From Actinobacteria bacterium OV320 (GTDB lineage Bacteria > Actinomycetota > Actinomycetes > Streptomycetales > Streptomycetaceae): a stretch of DNA of 64,000 bases. Below are positions 1 to 10,968 of this stretch, piece after piece. Under the pieces are notes generated by a model. It had not been told where the DNA came from. It ran no database searches and worked only from the letters and a program-made list of their open reading frames with translations. Both the position numbers and the translations under genes were made by a program. The stretch spans positions 248,001 through 312,000 of the forward strand of contig LJCX01000001.1 in the NCBI GenBank assembly GCA_001298545.1. The letters run 5' to 3'. Positions within the stretch are counted from its first letter, which is position 1, and each line of letters starts with the position of its first letter.

Positions 1-1336
1 TGACGACGGTCGACAACGCGACGCCCTCACGCTGTGCCAGGTGCGGCAGCAGCATCGACGTCGCGTAGTTCCCCGCGCCGACGAACGCCAGCCGCACCGG
101 CGCCTCGGCGGGCCGGGCCGGGGCGGACGCTCTGCCGGTGCGCGGCACCGCGGGCACCGTCACCGGGGGCACCGTCACCGCGGGGGTCTCCGCTTCCCCC
201 GCCTCCTCCTGCTGCTCGGGGTACCGGAACAGCACGGCCACGGCCTTCAGATCGCCGTCCTTCAGGCGCTGGTACGTCTCGACGGCGTCGTCGAAGTCGG
301 CGATGTGGGAGACCAGGGGCTCCACGTCGACGCTGCCGCGGGCCACGAGATCGAGGAAGCACGCCAGGTTGCGGCGCTCGGTCCAGCGGACGTAGCCGAT
401 CGGGTAGTCCCGCCCCTCGAGCTCGTACTCCGGGTCGTAGCGTCCGGGGCCGTAACTGCGGGAGAACCGGACGTCGAGTTCCTTCTCGTAGTACGCGTTC
501 CACGGCAGGTCCAGGCGGCACTTGCCGATGTCGACGACCCGGCCGCGGTCCCGGCAGAGCCGGGCGGCCAGCTCGACGGGCTGGTTGCTGCCGCCGCCGG
601 CGGCCAGGTACACCTGATCCACGCCGTGCCCGCCGGTGAGCTCGGCGACGGCGGCCTCCACGGCGGTGGACGCGGGATCCCCGCAGGCCGCGGCCCCCAG
701 GCGCTCGGCGAGCTCGCAGCGCACCGGGTCGGGGTCGACCCCGACGACGCGGACTCCCGAGGCGGCCAGCAACTGCACCACCAGCTGCCCGATCAGCCCG
801 AGGCCGATGACCAGTGCCACCTCGCCGAGTTGCGGTTCGCCGCGCCGGACACCCTGCATCGCGATCGACCCGACGGTGCCGAAGGCCGCGTGCCGCGGCG
901 CGAGGCCGTCCGGCACCGGGGCGTAGAGGTTCTTCGGCACCCAGTTCAGCTCGGCGTGCAACGCGTGCTCGTTGCCGGCGCAGGCCACGAGGTCGCCGAC
1001 CTTCACATCGTCGATCCCGCTGCCGACCTGCTCGACCACCCCGCACAGCGAGTAGCCCAGCGGCGTGTAGGAGTCCAGCTTGCCCATCACCTTGCGGTAG
1101 GTGGCGGGCACCCCGTTGGTGGCCACGCTCTGCACGACCTTGGCGACCTGGTCCGGCCGGGAGCGGGCCTTGCCGAGCATCGACATGCCTGCCTCGGACA
1201 CCTTCATGAGCTCGGTCCCGGTGGATATCAGCGAGTAGGCGCTGCGGACCAGCACCCCGCCCGGCTTGCATCCCGGCACCGGCACGTCGAGCACCGCAAG
1301 CTCGCCGCTTTTGTAGTTCTGAACAACCTGTTTCAC
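1..1336 (-). CDS. Bi-domain oxidoreductase (zinc-type dehydrogenase + GFO/IDH/MocA), partial
   Basis: The gene starts at GTG 1336 behind an AGAGGAC ribosome site and stays open to the window edge, so the C-terminus is missing. About 445 residues are visible. The first ~370 look like a medium-chain zinc-type dehydrogenase: an early ISTGTE motif, a GYSLCGVVEQVG segment and a Rossmann VIGLGLIGQLVVQLL. After a proline/alanine-rich linker a second Rossmann fold begins with VRLAFVGAGNYA, typical of GFO/IDH/MocA sugar oxidoreductases. Such fusions occur in polysaccharide clusters. It lies 33 bp beyond asnB on the same strand and is probably the same operon. The sugar substrate cannot be told from sequence. 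An open frame of similar length in another register of the minus strand is a shadow. Confidence 0.88.
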   Translation of the reverse strand, partial: MKQVVQNYKSGELAVLDVPVPGCKPGGVLVRSAYSLISTGTELMKVSEAGMSMLGKARSRPDQVAKVVQSVATNGVPATYRKVMGKLDSYTPLGYSLCGVVEQVGSGIDDVKVGDLVACAGNEHALHAELNWVPKNLYAPVPDGLAPRHAAFGTVGSIAMQGVRRGEPQLGEVALVIGLGLIGQLVVQLLAASGVRVVGVDPDPVRCELAERLGAAACGDPASTAVEAAVAELTGGHGVDQVYLAAGGGSNQPVELAARLCRDRGRVVDIGKCRLDLPWNAYYEKELDVRFSRSYGPGRYDPEYELEGRDYPIGYVRWTERRNLACFLDLVARGSVDVEPLVSHIADFDDAVETYQRLKDGDLKAVAVLFRYPEQQEEAGEAETPAVTVPPVTVPAVPRTGRASAPARPAEAPVRLAFVGAGNYATSMLLPHLAQREGVALSTVV

Positions 1337-1369
1337 CCGAAGTCCTCTGTCTCTACTGTCTCTACGCCG

Positions 1370-3295
1370 TCAGTGAGAGTTCTGGCCGGCCCGTGAGGTC
1401 GCGTCGCGATACCAGTACTCGAGGGTCAGCACATGCCACAGATGCTTGGAGAAGTCCCGCTGCCCGGCGGCGTCCTCGGCGACCATGCGCGCCAGCGCGT
1501 CGCGGCGCAGGAGCCCGGAAGAGACGAGCACGCCGTCGTTCACCACCTCGCGCACCAGCGGCGCCAGATCCCGGCTCATCCAGGCGCGCAGCGGGGCACT
1601 GAACAGGCCCTTGGGCCGGTACACGATCTCCCGGGGCAGGACCGAGGCGGCCGCCTCCTTGAGGACGGCCTTGCCCTGCCGTCCGGCGATCTTGCGATCG
1701 CCGGGGAAGGCGAACGCCGCCTTGACCACCTCTATGTCCACGTACGGCACCCGCACCTCGGTCGAGGCGGCCATGCTCGACCGGTCGGTGTAGGCGAGGT
1801 TCAGACCCGGCAGGAACATCCGGGCGTCGCCCAGGCACATGCGGTTGACGAAGTCGTCGAGCTCGTTGTCCTGGTAGATGTCCGCATGCTCGGTCAGCAC
1901 GTCGTCGACCGTCCCGGCCAGGTCGGGATCGACCAGGGCGAGCAGCTCGTCCTGGTCGTACATGGTGTAGCTGCGCCGGAAGGCGGTCTCCTCCGGCAGC
2001 TCGGCGAAGGAGAGGAACCGCTTCGCGAAGCGCACCGACCGGTACCCCCGGCGGGCCGTGGCGACCGGCAGCCGGTCCACGGCCCGGGACAGGCCGCGCC
2101 GCAGAGGCCGCGGGACGCGCTGGTAGCGCAGGGCGAGCAGGTTGGCCAGGTGCTTGCGGTAACCGGCGAACAGTTCGTCGGCCCCCATCCCCGAGAGCAT
2201 CACCTTGACCCCGGCCTCCCGGGCGGCCGAGCAGATCAGGAACGTGTTGATCGCGGCGGGGTCGCCGATCGGTTCGTCCAGGGCGTACGTCATCTGCGGC
2301 AGCAGGTCGAGCACGTTCGGAGCGATCTCGATCTCGTTGAGGTCGACACCGAACCGCTCTGCCACCTGCCGGGCATACCGCAGGTCGTCCGGCATCGCCT
2401 CGAACCTGGCGTCCTCGGCACGGAACCCGATCGTGTAGGCGGAGATCCCGGGTCGGTCGCGGGCCGCGAGCGCGGTCAGGTAGCTGGAGTCCAGCCCGCC
2501 GGAGAGGAAGGTCGCCACGGGCACGTCGGAGAGCAGGTGGCGGCGCGTCGACTCCTCGACGACGGCGGCCAGGTCCGGCTGTTCGCCGCTGCGGGCCCGC
2601 TCCTGCCCCTCGGCGGCGACGTCCTTCAGGTGCCAGAACCGGCCGCGCTCCACCCGGCCGTCGGGCCGGCACCGGAGCCAGCTCCCCGGCGGCAGCTTCT
2701 CCGCTTCGCGGTACGCGCACCGCGAGTCCGGCACCCAGTAGTACAACAGCGAGGCCACCAGCGCCGCATGGTCCACCTCCAGCGACCCGCCGGTCGCGGC
2801 GGCGAGCGCCTTCAGCTCGGAGGCGAACATCAGGCCCTCGCCGCGCCGGAGCAGGAACAGCGGCTTGATGCCGAGCTGGTCGCGGGCGAGCACCAGCTCA
2901 CCGGTCCGCTCGTCGAAGATCCCGAACGCGAACATGCCGCGCAGCCGGGGCAGGCAGTCCGTGCCCCAGCGCCGCCAGGCCTCCAGCAGCACCTCGGTGT
3001 CGGAGGTACCGCGGAAGCGCACCCCGGCGGCCGCCAGCTCGGCCCGCAGCTCGGGCGCGTTGTACAGCTCGCCGTTGTACGTCAGGACGAGGCCGCCCGA
3101 GACCATCGGCTGGGCGCCGGTCTCGGACAGGTCGATGATGGCCAGCCGGCGGTGCCCGAGGTGTACTTCGCCGTCCCCGACGGGGTGGCCGTACCGGCCC
3201 GCCCCGTCCGGGCCGCGGTGGGCGAGGGTTTCGGTGAGCCGGTCGGTCACGATCTTCCCGTCCGGCCATCGGTAGGTTCCTGCGATGCCGCACAT
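1370..3295 (-). CDS. asnB: Asparagine synthase (glutamine-hydrolysing)-like amidotransferase
   Basis: This is a 641-residue AsnB-family protein. I chose ATG 3295 because it gives MCGIAG: after Met removal Cys2 is the glutaminase nucleophile. The longer upstream frame overlaps the preceding gene and is not needed. The N-terminal class II glutaminase domain (~1-210) includes RGPDGAGRYGH. The synthetase domain carries the PP-loop FLSGGLDSS near residue 260. The enzyme moves ammonia from glutamine to an adenylated carboxylate. In this operon, beside a GDP-mannose 6-dehydrogenase, I infer amidation of a uronic acid rather than housekeeping asparagine synthesis. Its start lies 2 bp from the stop of the upstream Wzz-like gene, implying translational coupling. 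Confidence 0.9.
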   Translation of the reverse strand: MCGIAGTYRWPDGKIVTDRLTETLAHRGPDGAGRYGHPVGDGEVHLGHRRLAIIDLSETGAQPMVSGGLVLTYNGELYNAPELRAELAAAGVRFRGTSDTEVLLEAWRRWGTDCLPRLRGMFAFGIFDERTGELVLARDQLGIKPLFLLRRGEGLMFASELKALAAATGGSLEVDHAALVASLLYYWVPDSRCAYREAEKLPPGSWLRCRPDGRVERGRFWHLKDVAAEGQERARSGEQPDLAAVVEESTRRHLLSDVPVATFLSGGLDSSYLTALAARDRPGISAYTIGFRAEDARFEAMPDDLRYARQVAERFGVDLNEIEIAPNVLDLLPQMTYALDEPIGDPAAINTFLICSAAREAGVKVMLSGMGADELFAGYRKHLANLLALRYQRVPRPLRRGLSRAVDRLPVATARRGYRSVRFAKRFLSFAELPEETAFRRSYTMYDQDELLALVDPDLAGTVDDVLTEHADIYQDNELDDFVNRMCLGDARMFLPGLNLAYTDRSSMAASTEVRVPYVDIEVVKAAFAFPGDRKIAGRQGKAVLKEAAASVLPREIVYRPKGLFSAPLRAWMSRDLAPLVREVVNDGVLVSSGLLRRDALARMVAEDAAGQRDFSKHLWHVLTLEYWYRDATSRAGQNSH

Positions 3296-3297
3296 GT

Positions 3298-4851
3298 CTA
3301 GCGCGCCTCCTGGTCGCTGTCCGGGACGCGTGCCGCCCACATCGGTTGTCGTTCGGTCCGCCGCGGGCCCTCTCCCACTGCCTGAACGGCGTGGGAGGTA
3401 CCCCCACCGTTGTGTCGGGCCGGCAGTTCGTTCTGGCCGCGCAGCGCGGTGTGCGGCCCGTCCCACAGCGTGCCGTCGGTCCGGTCACGCGGATCGGGGT
3501 CGATCAGCACCACACCGATCACCGGAATGCGCTGGTCGGCGAGCTGTCGCGCCACGGTGTGGAGCCATGCGGCGCTGCCGTGCCCGGCACGCACGACGAG
3601 CACGGTCCGGGTGCCGAGGTACTGGAGATCGGTCCACGCCGTGCCGGGTGCCACCGAGCCGACGCCGAGCCGGCGCTCCTGAGGCGAGAGGGTCGCGGCC
3701 CGCTCGCCGCTGACCACGGTCGGGTCTCCCGGCTTCGGGCGGCGGCCTGCGAGCCGCAGGCCGGGCAGGCCGTCGACGACGACCACGGGGCCTTCCCCCG
3801 CCAGTGCCCCGGCGAGGTCCAGGGCGAGCGCGCTCGCACTGCGCGCACAGCCCAGTTCCAGCAGCGACACCGGTTCCGCGGAGCCGCGCACGGTGCGGGC
3901 CAGGGACGTGGTGAGCCGTTCGCGTGCCCCCCGGATCCGTCGGCGTCGCCACAACTTGGCCGAACGGTAGGGAAGTTCCGCGATGACCGAGACGCCGAGG
4001 TGAGCCGCGATGTCCCGGCGCAGCACGGGGCGGTCCGCCACCACGGTGCGGACCGCGGCCACCGCGAGCCCCAGGGCGAGTCCGAGGACGAGCCCGACCG
4101 CGCCGTTGGTGGCAGCGCTCCTGGGCAGCGAGTTCCGCACCGCGCGAGGGGCGTCCACGATCTGTGTGCCGGCGATGAGCTGGGGGGTGCCGATGCGCGC
4201 CTCCGCGGCCCGCTGGTCGAAATCGGAGATCCGCGAGGTGAGTTCGGCCCGGCGGGCGAAGAGCGACTCCAGGTTCGCGGCCGCCTTGGGCCCGCCGTCC
4301 GGTGATGCCTCGCCGATCTCCTTGTTGACCTGGGCGAGTTCGTCCCGTATCCGGTCACGCTGGTCGAGCAGGGCCTTGGCCTCGGCGCTCGCGGCCTGCT
4401 GGATCCGCCTCACATGGTCCGAGACGAACGCGTCGGCCAGCGCCTTGGCACGGGCCACCGCTTCCGCGTCGCTGTCACCTGTCACATTGATCTGCAGCAG
4501 ATTGTTGGTCAAGCCGATACCCCCGTAGTCCTGCATGAAGTCCTCCGGCTTCTCCGGGGACTCGAGGGACCGCAGGGCCATGTCGGCGATCCGCGTGGTC
4601 TGCAGCAGCGCGACATCGGTGCGGATCAGCGTTCCGGGGTCGTTCGGCTGGTCCTCCTGATGCGCGACCAGCACCTTGGTCACCGCGGTCGGCGGCGGCG
4701 GCATCAGGACCGCCACCGCCACGCCGACGAGCAGCCCCAGCAGCGCCAGGGAGCACCAGAAGCGGCGCCGCCTGCGCACCGACACCACCAGCGCCTGCAG
4801 GTCCAGCAGCGGAGCGGCGGCCGACGACTCCGAAGTCGTGTGCGTCGTCAC
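3298..4851 (-). CDS. Wzz-like polysaccharide chain-length/co-polymerase protein
   Basis: A 517-residue membrane protein. The start is GTG 4851, preceded by a clear AGGAGG and overlapping the previous stop as GTGA. A cytoplasmic arginine-rich N-terminus (VRRRRRF) leads into TM1 (~35-55), then an extracellular Wzz domain with coiled-coil helices (~100-215), TM2 (~245-265) and a long cytoplasmic tail. The tail resembles a BY-kinase/ParA fold but has no convincing Walker A (it reads LLELGCARSASALAL), so it may be a degenerate kinase-like regulatory module. Proteins of this kind set chain length during polymerisation and export of exopolysaccharide. Confidence 0.82.
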   Translation of the reverse strand: MTTHTTSESSAAAPLLDLQALVVSVRRRRRFWCSLALLGLLVGVAVAVLMPPPPTAVTKVLVAHQEDQPNDPGTLIRTDVALLQTTRIADMALRSLESPEKPEDFMQDYGGIGLTNNLLQINVTGDSDAEAVARAKALADAFVSDHVRRIQQAASAEAKALLDQRDRIRDELAQVNKEIGEASPDGGPKAAANLESLFARRAELTSRISDFDQRAAEARIGTPQLIAGTQIVDAPRAVRNSLPRSAATNGAVGLVLGLALGLAVAAVRTVVADRPVLRRDIAAHLGVSVIAELPYRSAKLWRRRRIRGARERLTTSLARTVRGSAEPVSLLELGCARSASALALDLAGALAGEGPVVVVDGLPGLRLAGRRPKPGDPTVVSGERAATLSPQERRLGVGSVAPGTAWTDLQYLGTRTVLVVRAGHGSAAWLHTVARQLADQRIPVIGVVLIDPDPRDRTDGTLWDGPHTALRGQNELPARHNGGGTSHAVQAVGEGPRRTERQPMWAARVPDSDQEAR

Positions 4852-6215
4852 TGTGAACCTCCTGTCGCGTCGTCGCCGGCCGCAAGCACCGGCGTGGCGG
4901 CATGGCGGGAATGGCCGACGGAGCGCGTCGGACGCGCCCAGACCGTGCCGGCGAGGATGATCCCGACGACCTCGTGCTTGGCGTCCGCACACGCATCGGC
5001 GATGCCGGCGAGCTCCCCCGCGGTCCAGCTGCCCGCGCTGAGCACGACCAGGGCACCGGACTCGTTGTCGCGGTCCGGCACCATCGGCTGGGACACCGAG
5101 ACCTCCACCACCCGCAGCAGCGGATCGCTCTCGGCCTCGGCGACGAGCTGCCCGGCGGCCCGGCGGGCGATCTCGTCGCCGTCCGGGACGACCATCAGCA
5201 GCCGCCGGGGGGCGGGCAGTCGGTCCCGGACGCGGGCGCACACCCGCCGGTAGCGGATCTGCCTGCTGGCCTCGTCGCCGGACGTCTGCGGGGCGGGTAC
5301 GTCCCACCGGACGTCGACGCCCAGCAGCCGGCGGATCCGGGCCCGCGGCGAGCCATGGCTCTCCGGCCGGTGCGCGGGCCGTTCACCGGGTACGTCGACG
5401 GTACCCAGCAGCGTCGAGCCCAGCGCCGCGGCGATCTCCGGTTCGGTGCGCAGCCGGCGGCTCATCCGTGCGGCGGTGAGATGACCGATGACCGCGAGCA
5501 GGAAGAACAGCAGCGCTCCGGCGACGATGAGCTGGATCCTCGTCGGCGGTGCCTCGCCGGCCGGCCGGGCGGCCGGCCCCATGACGACCATGTTGGCCTG
5601 GGTGGCGGCCGGATCGGTCTGGTCCAGCTTGTTGATGGCTTCCTGCAGCGCGGTGCGCAGCTTCGAGAGCTCGGTGCGGGTCTGCACGCTCTCCACGGTC
5701 TGCCCCGGACCGGCCTCGTCGGCCAGCTCGGTGATGCGGCGGCTGGTCTGCACCACCATCTGCCGCAGTGCCTCGGGCGCCGCCGCTTCGGGGTCGGTGC
5801 TGTCGCCCGTGATCTGCGCGGCGAAGGTGACGAACTGCTGGGCCACCTGGTCGGAGAGCCGCTGTGCGCGCTCGGGGGTGTCGGCCGTGCCCGAGATCTT
5901 GATGATGTTCCCGTCGGCGGCCTTGGCGCTCACCCGGTCCCGCAGCTCGCTGCCGCTGACCCCGGGCCGGTCGAGCGTGGCGGCCACGCGGTCGAGCACC
6001 ACCGAACTGGTCGCGATCTCCGCCTGGGTCACCAGCTCGCGTTCCTCCCACGCCCCCGGCAGCAGTACCGACGCCGACGTCGTGTAGCGCGGCGGAAACA
6101 GCAAGGAGGTGCCGTAGCCGACGAGCGCGCCCACCACGACGAGGATGGTGAGAAGCCGTCGGCGCCGACGGATGATCCGCCCGATCGTGACCAGGCGTAT
6201 GGTGTCATCGCTCAA
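4848..6215 (-). CDS. Wzz-like chain-length determinant protein, second copy
   Basis: A 455-residue protein with a basic N-terminus (IIRRRRRLLTI), TM1 at ~22-40, a periplasmic-type coiled-coil region, TM2 near residues 228-248 (IVAGALLFFLLAVIGHL) and a cytoplasmic tail lacking a Walker motif. It matches the Wzz topology and sits directly upstream of a second, divergent Wzz-like gene. The two may form a hetero-oligomeric co-polymerase. The start ATG overlaps the glycosyltransferase stop by 4 bp and the stop overlaps the next GTG by 4 bp, so it is a tightly coupled operon member. Confidence 0.82.
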   Translation of the reverse strand: MSDDTIRLVTIGRIIRRRRRLLTILVVVGALVGYGTSLLFPPRYTTSASVLLPGAWEERELVTQAEIATSSVVLDRVAATLDRPGVSGSELRDRVSAKAADGNIIKISGTADTPERAQRLSDQVAQQFVTFAAQITGDSTDPEAAAPEALRQMVVQTSRRITELADEAGPGQTVESVQTRTELSKLRTALQEAINKLDQTDPAATQANMVVMGPAARPAGEAPPTRIQLIVAGALLFFLLAVIGHLTAARMSRRLRTEPEIAAALGSTLLGTVDVPGERPAHRPESHGSPRARIRRLLGVDVRWDVPAPQTSGDEASRQIRYRRVCARVRDRLPAPRRLLMVVPDGDEIARRAAGQLVAEAESDPLLRVVEVSVSQPMVPDRDNESGALVVLSAGSWTAGELAGIADACADAKHEVVGIILAGTVWARPTRSVGHSRHAATPVLAAGDDATGGSQ

Positions 6216-7481
6216 CGGCGCGGCCTCTTCCCTGCCCGGTGCGGTTCGCCCGCCGACAGCGGGGTGTGGTCACGGCAGGCGGCGGCGTAGGCGGCCAGCA
6301 GCGATCGCTGCGAGTTCCGCCAGGACAGCGGCCCGCTGATCCGCTCCTGGCCGATCTTGCCCATCCGGGCCCGCATCTCCGGATCGTCCAGCAGCAGCGT
6401 GATGAGCTTGGCGAACTCGGCCTCGTCGTTGGCGGGCGCGTAGACGGCGGCGTCACCGGCGGAGACTCGCGCCTCCCGGAGGTCGAACGAGACGATCGGT
6501 CGGCCCATCGCCATGTACTCCAGGACCTTGTTCATGGTCGACACGTCGTTGAGCGGATTGCGCGGGTCGGGGGAGAGGCACACGTCCGCGGTGGACAGGT
6601 AGCGCACCAGGTCGGCGTCCGGAATGCGCCCGGTGAACTCCACCTGCTCGGAGAGCCCGAGCTGCCGGGACAGCTCCACCATCGCGTCGAAGGCGTCGCC
6701 CGCACCGACGAACACCGCGTGCCAGTCCGTCCGTCCGACCTCGTCGCGCAGCTTCGCAAGGGCCCGCAGCGCGTAGTCGACCCCGTCCTGCGGGCCCATG
6801 ACGCCCAGATAGCACAGCAGATGAGGCTTGCCGCGCTTCAACTCGAACTCCGGCGGCACCGGTTGGAACCGGTCGGTCTGCGGTGCGCTGCGCACCACGA
6901 AGACATCCTCCGGCCGCTTGCCGCCACGGCTCACCGCGACGTCCCGGTAGCTCTCGTTCGTCGCGAGCACGATGTCCGCGGCCCGGTAGGTCCGTCGTTC
7001 CAGCGCGCACACGGCGCGGTAGAGCAGATCCTCGCCGCGGTCGAACCGGGAGAGGTACAGCTCGGGGACCAGGTCGTGCTGGTCGAAGACGAACCGCGCG
7101 CCGCGCCGTTTCAGCCACAGTGCCGGCAGGAACAGCAGGTCGGGCGGATTGCAGGCGTGGACCACGTCGACCGGGCCGACCTTGCGGGCCAGCCGGACCG
7201 TGTGCCACAACGCCGAGCCGTACTCCCGCAGATAGCCGGCCGGTCCTCCGGTGGCCGCGCGCAACGGGTAGCGATGGATCCGCACCCCGTCGATCTCCAC
7301 CTCCGGCTCCGTGTCCCGCTTGCTCCCCTGGGGACAGATGACGTGCACCTTCCAGCCCGCGTCGCGCAGTGTCGTGCACTCCTGCCACACCCGCCGGTCG
7401 AACGGCACCGACAGGTTCTCCACCAGGACCAGCGCGCGCCGGTCCGGCCGTTCGTCGTCGGCTCTGTCACCGAACGATCTG

Positions 7482-8807
<1,326 letters not shown>

Positions 8808-8889
8808 GTCCCGTTCCTCCCCCCAGGCAGGCCCTTGCGGCCTGCGGTCCGCGCGTCGGCGGGACCGTCGAGTTGCCGACTCCCGCGCA

Positions 8890-10368
8890 TCAGTAGGCCC
8901 CCTGCCCGTAGAGCACCGCACGCAGCGTCTTCCACAAGATCACCGTGTCCAGGGCGAGCGACCAGTCCTCCACGTACCGCAGATCCAGCCGGACCGCCTC
9001 CTCCCACGACAGGTCGCTGCGTCCGCTGATCTGCCACAGGCCGGTGAGTCCGGGCTTGACCAGCAGCCGCCGTCGGATGTCCGGGCCGTACGCGGCGGAC
9101 TCCTCCGGCAACGGAGGCCGCGGACCGACGAGCGACATCGATCCGGTGAGCACGTTGAAAAGCTGCGGGAGCTCGTCGATCGAGTACCGGCGCAGCACTG
9201 CTCCCACCCGGGTCACCCGCGGATCCCGGCGGAGCTTGAACAGCAGGCCGGCGCCCTCGTTGAGGCCGGCCAGCTCGGCACGTGCCCCGTCGGCCCCGAC
9301 GACCATGGTGCGGAACTTGAGAATGGTGAACTCGCGGCCGTCCTTGCCGACCCTGCGCTGGCGGTAGAGCGCCCCACCCCGGCTGTCCAGCAGCACGAGC
9401 AGCCCGACGAACACCATCAGCGGCGCGAACAGCATCAGCAGAATCGTTGCGCCTACCCGGTCGACGACTCCTTTCACCGCCCGGCGGCCCCCGGTGAAGG
9501 TCGGCATGCTGACCCGCAGCAGCGGGATCCCCAGCACCGCGTCGATGTGCAGCCGCGGGCCGGCCACCTCCATCAGCACCGGGGCCACGACCATCTCGGC
9601 GTCGCTGCCTTCGAGGTTCCAGGCCAGCCGCTGCAGCCGGTCCGGTGACCAGTGCGGGTCCGGGGTGACCGCGACGACACGGTAGCCGTCGCGCCGGACG
9701 TGGCCCGCGACGTCCGCCAGCCGTCCGACGACCGGCACTCCGTCCAGTTCGGCACCGTCGAGTCCGAGACCGTCCGTCGTGCACACCCCGTCCACCCGCC
9801 AGCCGAGGTGCGGGAACTTGCGGGTCCGGGTGATCAGATCGCGCACGGTGGCCGGGCTGCCGGCGGCGAGCACCGGTCGCAGGCACTGGCCTTCCTTGCG
9901 CTGTTTGTGCAGCCAGAGGCGCAGCAGATACCGCGCGGTCATGGTGACGAGCGCGATCGCGGGGATCGCGACGAAGATCCAGAGCTTGATGTTGCGCGAG
10001 GTGAGGGCGATCCCGCCGAGGGCCAGTACGACGGTCGCCGTGAACAGCGAGCGGCCGAGCCGGCGGAATTCCTCGGCGCCCTGGCCGAGTACGGCCGGCG
10101 CCCACGACCGGCTCACCGCGAGCGCCCCCAGCACCAACAGCTCGGTGCCGAATGCGAGGATCCCCCACTTCTCGTGCCAGTTGGCCGCGTCCCGGGCCCC
10201 GAAGAAGTTGCCGATCGCCGCCACCACGAAGGCGGTGGCCACGGTGTCGCTGGTGATCACGGAACGGCGGTAGCGCTGCTCCCAGTCGGTCGCGGGCTGT
10301 CTGACCATGCCGTTCGGCAGACGCCCGTCCGTCGACGGAAACGGGCTGACTAATCCCCCTTGCCGCAC
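8890..10368 (-). CDS. Exopolysaccharide polyprenyl glycosylphosphotransferase
   Basis: About 492 residues in the WcaJ/CpsE style. Several N-terminal TM helices (from ~35) are followed by a CoA-binding-like region, another TM (ILLMLFAPLMVFVGLLVL) and the bacterial sugar transferase domain with KFRTMV, DELPQLFNVLTG, GPRPPLPEE and KPGLTGLWQISGRS. It would transfer a sugar-1-phosphate onto undecaprenyl phosphate, the first step of the pathway. I prefer GTG 10368 (GGGGGG just upstream) to ATG 10308, which has no ribosome site. The frame stays open to 10554 through a repeat-rich leader that is unlikely to be translated. It is the first gene of the minus-strand operon. Confidence 0.88.
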   Translation of the reverse strand: MRQGGLVSPFPSTDGRLPNGMVRQPATDWEQRYRRSVITSDTVATAFVVAAIGNFFGARDAANWHEKWGILAFGTELLVLGALAVSRSWAPAVLGQGAEEFRRLGRSLFTATVVLALGGIALTSRNIKLWIFVAIPAIALVTMTARYLLRLWLHKQRKEGQCLRPVLAAGSPATVRDLITRTRKFPHLGWRVDGVCTTDGLGLDGAELDGVPVVGRLADVAGHVRRDGYRVVAVTPDPHWSPDRLQRLAWNLEGSDAEMVVAPVLMEVAGPRLHIDAVLGIPLLRVSMPTFTGGRRAVKGVVDRVGATILLMLFAPLMVFVGLLVLLDSRGGALYRQRRVGKDGREFTILKFRTMVVGADGARAELAGLNEGAGLLFKLRRDPRVTRVGAVLRRYSIDELPQLFNVLTGSMSLVGPRPPLPEESAAYGPDIRRRLLVKPGLTGLWQISGRSDLSWEEAVRLDLRYVEDWSLALDTVILWKTLRAVLYGQGAY

Positions 10369-10425
10369 AGAACCCCCCAAGGTCCCCAGTGGTTCGACGT
10401 GTTCGCCTAACACTGTTCCTCCCCC

Positions 10426-10550
10426 CGGGAGGCCCCCGCCCCCCGTACTGTCCCTCCCCTCGGGAGGCCCCCGCCTCCCGCACTGCTGCTCCCCCCGGGA
10501 GGCCCCCGCCTCCCGCGCTCTTCCCCCCTCCGAAAGGTTTCCGCCCCCGC
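10426..10550. repeat. Four 35-bp tandem hairpin repeats in the EPS operon leader
   Basis: The core CGGGAGGCCCCCGCC occurs at 10426, 10461 and 10496, with a decayed copy (CGAAAGGTTTCCGCC) at 10531. The period is exactly 35 bp. In copies two and three CGGGAGGC pairs with GCCTCCCG four bases later, so each unit can fold into an 8-bp stem. The array lies 58 bp upstream of the initiating transferase start, inside its probable untranslated leader. Confidence 0.85.
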
Positions 10551-10920
10551 GCATGACGTCTCGGCTGTCTCAGAGATACGTGAACAACCGGCCCTGGAGG
10601 CAATGGACTTGCGTGTCCTGCTGAACTGGCGAGGTGCGCGCAAACCTGTCGAAAACTCGGGTGCTCCCCGCACCCAAGGCCCTCTCGGGCTCTACGAATC
10701 GATCACCCCGACGACGGGCGCCGGGGACGCGACTGCTGGCTCTGCGTAGTGCCGGACCTATAGATGATTACGGGTCGCCTCATGTCCGAACCGCTGAAGC
10801 ACGGTCAATCTAGACCATCCGGGCCGGGTTGAAGAGAGGGTGTGTGTAATTTGTGTTCAAGCTTTGGGACTTGATCCATCGATCGGTGACCACCTACGAA
10901 AGCTTTGCGCCACCGCGCTT
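10551..10920. promoter_or_regulatory. Upstream region of the EPS operon
   Basis: No gene seen. The segment between 10750 and 10870 is richer in A+T than its surroundings and is the likely promoter zone for the minus-strand exopolysaccharide operon, but I could not assign a convincing -35/-10 pair. Confidence 0.4.
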
Positions 10921-10958
10921 GCCGGAAGCTCGCCCGGCCCCCGGGCGCGGCTTCCGGC
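10921..10958 (-). terminator. Rho-independent-like terminator after the aldehyde dehydrogenase
   Basis: Outer arms GCCGGAAGC/GCTTCCGGC and inner arms CGCCCGG/CCGGGCG form a stem of about 16 pairs with a 3-base loop. It begins 10 bp past the aldehyde dehydrogenase stop and would insulate that gene from the exopolysaccharide operon on the same strand. Confidence 0.8.
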
Positions 10959-10968
10959 GAGGAGTGGA

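Noticed and set aside
27..1271. A 414-residue arginine/glycine-rich minus-strand frame
   Set aside because: It overlaps the bi-domain oxidoreductase in another frame; only the latter has dehydrogenase motifs and a ribosome site.
1433..3301. Long plus-strand frame opposite asnB
   Set aside because: Antisense frame produced by high GC; no conserved motif, whereas the other strand encodes a complete AsnB.
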